Assembly (NCBI GenBank): GCA_023333565.1
Contig: JAJKFH010000209.1
Span: forward strand, 356,001 to 420,000
DNA from: Puffinus mauretanicus
Taxonomy: Eukaryota > Chordata > Aves > Procellariiformes > Procellariidae
Direction: 5' to 3'
Length of the DNA stretch: 64,000 bases
In this document: positions 55,101 to 64,000 of the stretch, piece by piece
Layout of the letters: each line of letters begins with the position of its first letter
How positions within the stretch are numbered: position 1 is the first letter of the stretch
Notes under the pieces: model-generated
What the model was told of the DNA's origin: nothing
Seen by the model: the letters and a program-made list of their open reading frames with translations, nothing else
The model's database searches: none
Made by a program: the position numbers and the translations under genes

Positions 55101-55692
55101 CTAAAAATCCTTACTTTAAAAGAAGCCAGGTCACTGTTAGCAAGGATGGTCTTGACAATTTCTCCACAGGTAATTATGAACTGACTGCATCAACTAATAG
55201 AAAAAATGTATACTCTATCCAATTAAATATTAAACTGTTGATACTTCATGCAAGATATGTGAAGACCAATTCTAATTTTCAAGCTATTCTGTTAATTAAG
55301 TAAAAGTTAAAATATCTATTGTAGTTTGTTGTTACTTGTTACATTTTGTTTCTGCTGTGCTTCTTTGAAAAGGGTTGTGCTGCCACACAGGATGTTTTTT
55401 TCCTCTAAAAATGTAGAATATACATATTTCAAATTGCTTATTAAAATTAACCTATTGCTTAACTAGTAATATGGACAAAATAAGGCTGTTTAAAAGTATA
55501 CAGTGCAATGAAAAAAAAAAGAATTAATAGACATAATATGTCTATATACATCTGAGAAAGATTTTGACCCAGCATAGGTCAAAGTCCATACAAATCAGAT
55601 TTCCTTTTTCTGGAATCCTAACTGGGACAAAAATACTGTGGATGTTCTTGGTTGCAAAAGCATGACAGTAATTTTCACTGTTTTTTAGTTAC

Positions 55693-55831
55693 CTGACAAG
55701 ACAACTTCAACTAGGTCTCCTTCTTGGATATCTGCAGCTGATTTCACCAACTGGAGAATGTTTTCAGAGGTAGGGTCATGGCGGAAAAGCAGAATTTTGT
55801 CATACATTCCGTAGAAACCACATTCGGGAAA
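55693..55831 (-). CDS. PRKD1: PRKD1 exon 2: N-terminal region before C1a
   Basis: This 139-nt exon starts in phase 0 with [12 protein letters not shown] and ends after LVEVVLS plus one G. The acceptor is tttgcag and the donor is gtaact. It encodes 46 whole codons, matching human residues 89-134. In the PKD family this part belongs to the ubiquitin-like N-terminal fold that supports dimerisation and lies ahead of the first C1 finger. The tyrosine in GFYGMY falls at human Tyr95, a Src-family site that docks the PKC-delta C2 domain, and it is conserved. Numbering it as exon 2 assumes one coding exon upstream; intron 1 is very long in other vertebrates, which fits the absence of exon 1 in the remaining 8 kb. 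Confidence 0.96.
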
Positions 55832-56154
55832 CTGCAAATAAAAATCCATGAGAATTTACTACACTGTAAAATACATAACTGTAAAATACAATTAATATAA
55901 TTAAGTTTTGAGGGCAGACTAGACCATTCCTCGGACTAGTACCAATATAGTACAGGATATATATTTTTTCATATATGACAATATTTATCACTATATTCTG
56001 AAAATGGCTTTTTCCCCAAGCAAGTAAGCTCATTTGCCTTTCTCCTCCTCTGTGAGCAATGTGGTATCCACTAGGAAATGAAAGAGAAACAAGCGCATCC
56101 CTTAGCCTCTGCTGATAACTTTTTCAAAGACAAGTTCCTGAGCAAGGTGATCTA

Positions 56155-56239
56155 ATTATACCCTCCTGGAGCAGGTGTTTGGACTTGATAACCTATGGAG
56201 CTTCCTTCCAGTCTATATTATTCCATGATTCTATGATCT
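56155..56239 (+). mobile_element. CR1 LINE 3'-terminal fragment
   Basis: The text GGAGCAGGTGTTTGGACTTG followed by TTCCTTCCAGTCTATATTATTCC and a final ATGATTCTATGATCT is the last 80 bases or so of a CR1 element with its tail. It is diverged from the consensus form seen at 61.8 kb. Confidence 0.75.
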
Positions 56240-59200
56240 CTGCCCAGATTAGTGCCAAAGAGATACCTTGAGGACGGAAGAAATATTTTTCAGCTCTGCC
56301 TAAGATGCAATGTCTAAATGATAGCTCATTAGGAAATATCTATTTCTTGAGACTACTAGACACATTCTATCTTAAGTTACTAGACACATAAAACAGTGTT
56401 TCCAAACTTAATCATTTATTTCGATGCAAAGAAGTTGGAGCTTTGAAACCAGATTAAATCCTGTTTAAACTAAAAAAGAATTTTAAAACCTCAAAGGTTA
56501 TAAACTAAACTTGAGATTATTATCTAAGCAGTATTTTTATTTCAGATTATTTTGCTGCAGGACAAAAATGTGAGTTAATTTTTTTTCACGCTCCCATCTT
56601 AAAGAACTAAGATTTTGTTTTGAAAACACAGCCAAGAAACCCTTTTTCTGACACAAAAGATTCAATTCAATTTTATATCACTGAACTACTCCATGTATTA
56701 CTTGGGAGTTTTATCAACATGCAGTGAAAAGAAACACAATGATAGGCATAGCTCGAGAGATAAACTGGCAGGTTTTGAGGTTATAATTGCTTTGAAAAGA
56801 ATGCAGAATAGAAGGAACGCAACAAAAAGTACTTTAAAACAATTTATTCATTACTGATTACTGGCAGCTTTGGAACCTATCCAAGCATCCCAAGAAAATT
56901 ATACTTTTTTTTTTTTTTAAAGTTTTAAAGCATGCACTGAAAAGAGACACAAAATGGTCAGATCCCTGGCTTGAATGACACGCATCTAAATATCTGAAGT
57001 TTTGTCTGTCTTATTCCAGATTATACCATAAGTACCCACTGCTAATTCTTGGTTGGGCAGATTACCTGCCTGAAAAAAAATGTTGCTGTATATAATTATT
57101 CATACAGGTTTTATACTGAACAGAAACAGTTTCCAGACTCTGAAACATAAAACATTCTCCCAGAATATCTGCAAAATTCTGCTATAGTGCATATATTTAA
57201 AGATGCAGAATTTTTGTTCATGTGCACTGTGCACCACATTAAAAATGCTAGATAGATCACTTATCTATATGATACGAGATACTATTTCAAGGCCATTTCC
57301 TTGAGCACCTTTATCATCTACTAATTATGAACTGAAAGAGTTGGCAATCTATTGCCAAACTTTGAGAAGGCTGGCACCAACATCAACACATGTACTTCTA
57401 AATAGGCATTACAATTACATATATAAAAGAGATACATATTTGTAAAACTTTCCTAGTAATCAGTTAACCATTCATATTCACAATCTCAGTTAAATGAATA
57501 GTCACAGTAACAGCAAGGTGTACTTCACCACGTTCATAAAGCTGAAAATGGCTTACTATGTCATGTTCAATTCACGTTTCCAAAATATTTCTCACTGATG
57601 ATTACCCACCGCTACGTGGACCAAAAACTTGCTCTCTAGAAGTTTGATCTGTTGCCTTCTAAAGTTGTTATGGTTTTATTCTTGTTAAGAGGAGCAAAAA
57701 TAGTATTTTCTATTTTCATATTGCTGTGTAAAATAATGAACAGTGAGTAACCTAGTTCTGTAAAAGATATGCATTACCACATTCAAAACTTCCAGAAGCA
57801 ACACCCGGTGAAATAAAATTAGTAAAGATGGATACTGAATTTTTGTTTATTTAAAATAAAATTGTCATATAGGCCACACTTCTAATGGAGTTATTAGCCA
57901 GCCAAAAGTCACATTTTGTCATGAAATAACAGGGAAGTAATGAAATGCTGCCATATTTGGATGATTCCACTGTGCAGGCACCTTCTATTTGCTTCACACT
58001 CCTTAGAAAATGCCTTTTCCTGGCAAGCCAGGAACCATTCTTGACTGCACACAGGCATTATTATTGGTGTCTACACATTAAAAACATTCAATATTTACTC
58101 AATTACCGAAAGAGATGTAATATTAAGGAACCATATCAACTTTAAGTTATTTTAAAAGTTTACCAAGAAGGTAACAACAGTAATTTTCACCTCAGGGAGG
58201 AATTTCTGAGAAACAGTGCAAAAATCCTAAAAAAAGGATCTTAATCTTGCATAAAGACAACATAACCTAGACGACATTTTCTCCCACAGTCCCAAATGTG
58301 AAGACGAAATATTTCAAGTGTCACATACTTAAGCTGCAGTAAATATTAAGGATTAAAACTGTTAAGAATAAGCCAAATAATGCTGAAGGACCTTAATTCT
58401 CAAGGTATCAGTGTTTCCAAATCTCATTAAAATAATAAATTATTCAACATAGTTCCAAAAGCATTTTTCTAGTTCAAGAACGAACTAAATTCGCGGCTTA
58501 GATGTGAAACAGTTACTTTAGCTTTTAAAGACATTTGCTTTACATTAAGCGTAAGTGGGAGTGAATCAAAGCTTTCGAAAGGATATGTAATCTGAACTGT
58601 AATTACTCTCTTCATCCATATAGGTGCTAGCATAACCTAGGTAATAGAAAAGCAGATGACACAGGCACTAAGAGACACCCAAGTGTCTTATAGAGCCATT
58701 CAACATCTGACCTAGCAGCACTGAGCGGAACCTAAAAGCCTGCTGGAGCCACTCAGATGCCGGTGTCATGGTGCTCCACGGCTGGAGAAGCTCTTCTTCC
58801 CTCACTCCAGCTGGCAGCGGGCAGATTCACTCTTCTCCTACACGTTTCAGATTTAGAACATGCATGAGAAAGTAACCCTGGTGGGATTATAATTTAATTA
58901 AACAGATTCCTACCTTGCTACAGTATACAAGCCTGATGGCACGTCATAAGAGTGAGAATTTTCTTTTACAGAAGCAGTGAAAAATTAAAAATATCTTTCA
59001 AAATGGGCACAGCTGATCTTTTTCAAACACTGAAAGAATTTTCTCATTTCACTGGATTTCAGAGATAGTACAGGCATTTCCCTCTAAAGTCATTATGACT
59101 TAAATTGTTTGTTCTCTCTTTATATTCCCATTCCATTTGCTCTTTTCAAATTAGCTCTATTTTTCTACCTATAAAAGCATTTGCTATATTACATGTATTG

Positions 59201-61815
59201 TATATGTATAAATATATGTATCTTGAGGTATCATTTATTATATTCTGTAGAGACAAATAAATTCAATCACAACATTTTTTGGTAAGTTATATACAAGAAT
59301 TATCTTCTGGGTTCGAATTAGTTTTCCTCAGATAAACTACTCTCATGCCAAGAAAGCCATTTTGATGGTGCGATTCTCCAACTAAAACACTGTGTAAGGA
59401 CCAACTGTTGCAACAGTGACAAAAATATTCCCTCAGCTAAGCTTATTCCTGCCAACAATAATGTTGATATGCACAAACAAAAGTAAACAAAAAGCAGCCA
59501 CACTGCTTGGTACTACAACACTACAAATAGCATTTATTTTTGCCAAATACAAGGCAAAATAGGAAATGCATATATGTCAAGCTACATAAAAGCAAAATAA
59601 GCTAAGCCAACTAAAAACTAACCAAAACCGATGGTATTGGATCTAAATTCCCAACACTAATAAAAGCCCTTGTCTATAATGAGGAAATACAATATTTCTG
59701 TAAGAATCAGGAGAGTGGAAAATTTTTTACATGAGGTTCAGAAAAAGGATTTATTTCTGGATTCTTAACAGTAGTCATCAGTAGTCATTAAGACATCACA
59801 ACTGTCCACATACATTGTTCGCCTACTCCAAGTGTGAAATAAAATGCATCTTCTTAAACTGCTTTCAGTGTGGTTTAATCTGAGGTGCGTTAGTTTACAA
59901 CTGAAACAGAATAAATAACCTTTGCAGCGTAATAACTTGTTAAACTGCCACACTTAAGTTGCGTATTTCAAGTGTGGGGCCCCCCCTTCTTTTTTTAATA
60001 GAGAGAAAAATCAGCTCTCTAACATGATTTATATCACTTACAAACAATTTGGGTTCCAGATTTGCAATCAAACAAAACAAAAGAAAATACAAATAAGAAG
60101 GAATGCAATTACTATTGAAGAGAATATCCAATGTGCAATGTGAATCTTTTTAAGAGCCTTATTTCTATTTTCCAAACTTGTACTTTCGACTTTGCTACTT
60201 AAAGGTCAATTTATGAGAAATATGTAAGACCATTAGGAAGATACATCATATTAGATACATTCTCCATAAAAAGGAAGGTTTTTTAGCCTAGACACATGCA
60301 GTACCTGTCTGGGGTCTGGGCATAAACGATTACAGTCTTCATATACTTAAAGGACTGGTGCCGATAGGAAGGGAATAATCTGTTTCTCCTCTGCATGGAA
60401 TCTTAAGGATTAGCAAATGTAAAGCACAGGAAGGGATATAATACAAGGAATTAGACTGGAGACAAGGAAGGCTTTGCAAGGATAAGAATTTTAAAAAATC
60501 TTATTGTTTGCCTACGAAAGGGAATCTCTATTACTGGAGGTTTTTAACAGAAAAATCAAACAAATGTCAGGAATCTGACTGCTGATCTTCCTATGTTGGG
60601 ATAGAAGGATAAAGTAGATAACCTCATATGACCTAACGATCATGATGCTGAAAAATTTACTATCTAGAATAAATGGGGACAAAATAATGGCTAAATATGT
60701 ATTACTAATTTTTATATTATTTATTTACTTATTTATTAAGTACAACTCTCCCTGTCCACAAGCAATGTTGAATCTTGCTTACGCCTATCCACAGTGATAT
60801 TAGGTCAAAAAAATGTTAATCTTAGCACGACTGTTCTCAATAAAACTGTCATTACCATACAGAGGAAACTCTGTATTATACATCCACAGGTTTTGTTCAT
60901 TAATTTACTAAATCAAAGGTAATTTAATACAGGAAAAGTTTTTGAAAAATTACACTATAAACTATCCTAAGAAGATGTACAAGTATTAACTATGCTGTAA
61001 GAGCAGTTAATGCTATCCAGCCTTGCTATGTAGATGCCATTCAGTATTATGTTTATATCAGTGCAATAGACTTACAGTGGAAGCATTGTATCGTTCCCTC
61101 ATTCTATATTACTGTAAGCAGCCTGTAATGTTCCAAAGGCATATAATAGTACACTATGGGAAAACTGTTGTAAAGGTTATATCACATATAAATAAATACT
61201 ACTCTCAAAGCAAACTATTATCTAATCTATAACATGCTCTTCTGCAAGAAAGGATATACAATACACTATTTTTCATATACTGAGACAATGACATTTTAAA
61301 AAAATTCATCACTCCCATGAAGAAACAGAATTCTGGCAGTAAATAAACTGATGGTTTACCAGGCTTAAAACTTCAAGGAAGACCTGGATTCTGTGCCCTT
61401 TACAGGGCTGCACTGAATTGACTGACAATTTGACTACTACTGATCAGTGTAACTATTTATAATGCACACACATCTAAGCTTGCAGGATAAAAGGTTTCAG
61501 TCATTAGTGTAAAATAACATCCATGTAGACAAACAATTATGTCACAGTAAAGTCAAACTGATTTCAGACAGCTTGATGAGGAAAACTTGTAATTTACAGA
61601 TCATCTCCGTTTAAAAATCAGCTTTCACGGATGGCAAAGGGGGACTGTTTGAAGTTTTAGCAAGACGATGTTTCTGGATAAAGCTGCAAGTTATTTCTCA
61701 CTCATCCACTTTAAAAAGGAAAATGAAATATTCTGTTAACAAGATAGCGTTCATTACTGTTGCTGGTAGTGATTACAAATGTATTACAATCCTGAATACA
61801 ATGCGTTTATTGTTA

Positions 61816-63009
61816 GAATCATAGAATCATAGAATCAGTAAGGTTGGAAAAGACCTTTAAGATCATCGAGTCCAACCGTCAATCCAACACACCATGCCCC
61901 CTACACCATGTCCCTAAGGGCCTCATCTACACGTCTTTTAAATACCTCCAGGGATGGTGACTCTACCACTTCCCTGGGCAGCCTGTTCCAAGGCCTGACC
62001 ACTCTTTCAGTAAAGAAATTTCTCCTAATGTCCAGTCTAAACCTCCCCTGGCGCAACTTGAGGCCATTTCCTCTCGTCCTATCGCTAGTTACTTGGGAGA
62101 AGAGACCAACACCCACCTCACTACAACCTCCTTTCAGGTGGTTGTAGAGCGCGATGAGGTCTCCCCTCAGCCTCCTCTTCTCCAGGCTAAACAACCCCAG
62201 TTCCCTCAGCCGCTCCTCATAAGACTTGTGCTCCAGGCCCTTCACCAGCTTCGTTGCCCTCCTCTGGACACGCTCCAGCACCTCCATGTCCTTCTTGTAG
62301 TGAGGGGCCCAGAACTGAACACAGCATTCGAGGTGCGGCCTCACCAGTGCCGAGTACAGGGGCACGATCACCTCCCTGCTCCTGCTGGCCACACTAGTTC
62401 TGATACAGGCCAGGATGCCATTGGCCTTCTTGGCCACCTGGGCACACTGCCAGCTCATGTTCAGCCGGCTGTCAACCAGCACCCCCAGGTCCTTTTCCTC
62501 TGGGCAGCTTTCCAGCCACTCTGCCCCAAGCCTGTAGCGTTGCCTGGGGTTGTTGTGGCCGAAGTGCAGGACCCGGCACTTGGCCTTGTTGAACCTCATA
62601 CAGTTGGCCTCGGCCCATCGATCCAGCCTGTCCAGGTCCCTCTGCAGAGCCTTCCTACCCTCCAGCAGATCAACACTCCCGCCCAGCTTGGTGTCGTCTG
62701 CAAACTTACTGAGGGAGCACTCGATCCCCTCGTCCAGATCGTCGATAAAGATATTGAACAACACCGGCCCCAAAACTGAGCCCTGGGGAACACCGCTTGT
62801 GACCGGCCGCCAACTGGATTTAACTCCGATCACCACAAATCTCTGGGCTCGACCCGTCCAGCCAGTTTTTTACCCAGCGAAGAGTGCACCTGTCTAAGCC
62901 GTGAGCCGCCAGCTTCTCTAGGAGAATGCTGTGGGAGACAGTGTCAAAGGCCTTACTGAAGTCCAGGTAGACCACATCCACAGCCTTTCCCTCATCCACT
63001 AAGCGGTGA
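61816..63009 (-). mobile_element. CR1 LINE, 5'-truncated, reverse-transcriptase part nearly intact
   Basis: CR1 is the dominant non-LTR retrotransposon of birds. The copy runs from about 63009 (DEGKAVDVVYLDFSKAFDTV) down to its 3' end, the repeated GATTCTAT tail at 61816-61836 on this strand. The frame at 61901-62836 is open for 311 codons and includes [10 protein letters not shown], the catalytic KFADDTK box and the [10 protein letters not shown] segment. One extra G near 62853-62855 breaks the frame just upstream; on either side of it the reading is clean. It is cut at its 5' end within the reverse transcriptase, as is usual for CR1, and has no endonuclease domain. It lies in the same orientation as PRKD1. 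Confidence 0.95.
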
Positions 63010-64000
63010 TAATAGTGATTTAAATTTGTTAGTTTATTAGCTTTTAAACAATTAATATTTACTGAATGTAGATGCAGCGATCATTCACAGACTGTGAATA
63101 CTACTTTAGTACTACTTTAATCAATTACATCTCCACAAGAAATAAAACGCATATACATACCTCTCAAGAGGTGTGATTACCCTAAGGTTTACTTCTAAAA
63201 CTTTCAACAACAAAGACCTAAATGTCAGTTTTCAGCATTCCCACTCTTGCCTTTTCAAGGATGCTTGTCTCCTGTTATGCCAATAGTTTCTGCTTACACT
63301 TATTGTGGTAACATTACAGTACAAGTGTATTATTTCGGGAAAGCATAACAGATTTTTATTCCAAACACTGAGTCTTAAAAAACTGCTGTCTAAACATTCG
63401 TATAAAACATGGTTTATATGACATTGTAGCAGCTTTTATGGTAAAAAACAGGAAACACTACTAGCATTTGAAGTCATCCGTAAGCAGACTGAAGTTGTGT
63501 GCTTCTTTCATTTCCTGAGAATATCACATAACCGTTATCTACCCGTAAGACTTGGAAAAAAAAAAAAATTAAAAAATCACTTTTTCAGATGAAAAAACTG
63601 CTAGTCAGGATCTCAAGTAATAACTTGGTATTGCCCAGCTTGTGGGTACAATGGCAGCAGATTATCCATAAAACACAGGGCAAAAGGAGGCTTGGCACCA
63701 ACCTTTCCTCAGCAGATACCAAAGCGGCAGCAATCATTGAAGTGTTTTTACCCTTAGCAACTGTAAACATCTCAAGAAAATCCACCAAAATATTTCACCA
63801 ATAACTGTACAGAAGACAGATGATTATGCAAATTCTGGGTTTTCATTTAAAAAGACTTCAAGTGATACTACAAAAAAATTGCAGACTCATACTAAATTTG
63901 AATAACTAGAACCTCTAATTATAAGCATTCAATAATTCATTTAATCCATTATATCAGTCAATCAGTTCAATGGCATATGTCCATCCGCATGCAGACAAGC

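Larger units (their letters stand above)
55832..64000 (-). other. PRKD1: PRKD1 intron 1, partial
   Basis: This sequence lies upstream of exon 2 in gene direction. It contains a short CR1 3' end (about 56155-56239) and a long CR1 fragment (61816-63009). A GC-richer patch at about 58700-58850 is unassigned. No promoter, CpG island or first exon is visible, so the PRKD1 start must lie beyond the window. Confidence 0.85.

Noticed and set aside
62093..62779. A 228-codon plus-strand frame at the 62 kb CR1
   Set aside because: It is the shadow of the CR1 reverse-transcriptase frame on the opposite strand.
55832..64000. PRKD1 first exon or promoter at the high-coordinate end
   Set aside because: There is no GC-rich first exon, no CpG island and no frame that joins FPECGF with a suitable donor. 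The window end is within intron 1.

Overview
The window is a stretch of vertebrate nuclear DNA, almost certainly from a bird. It is AT-rich, it carries several CR1 LINE fragments ending in the ATTCTATG-type 3' tail, and it has two copies of an LTR (TGTCCTGGTTT...CCACAACA) that I know as common in bird genomes. No bacterial-type gene, operon, rRNA, tRNA or CRISPR array is present.

The only host gene I can support is PRKD1 (protein kinase D1, formerly PKC-mu), on the minus strand. Nine constitutive coding exons, from 55831 down to 3362, splice into one open frame of 1408 nt. All have GT-AG borders and matching phases. Aligned to human PRKD1 as I remember it, they cover residues 89 to about 558 with no insertion or deletion. 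That is the end of the N-terminal region, both C1 zinc fingers, the linkers, the acidic region and the whole PH domain. Exon 1 lies above 64000 and the kinase-domain exons lie below position 1. A further 24-nt in-frame exon (25522-25545) sits between exons 4 and 5 and would add eight residues, SPVSPGYE, beside the 14-3-3-binding serines.

Layout from high to low coordinates, in the direction of PRKD1 transcription: intron 1 (55832-64000) with a nearly intact CR1 reverse-transcriptase fragment; exon 2; intron 2 (26 kb) with CR1 fragments, a hAT-like element, one LTR of a second family, and a pair of related LTRs in opposite orientation, one of which keeps a tRNA-Lys-like primer-binding site and part of the retroviral leader; exons 3 and 4; a 14.7 kb interval containing the 24-nt exon, two CR1 copies and a 32-bp Z-DNA-type repeat; then the more compact cluster of exons 5 to 10; and finally 3.4 kb of intron 10.

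The most interesting signals are the 24-nt exon, the inverted LTR pair with conserved CRE and TATA sites, the altered caspase-3 site in exon 7, and a few unexplained complex patches in the introns. Residue numbers for human PRKD1, and the roles of its phosphosites, come from memory; no alignment or database search could be run.
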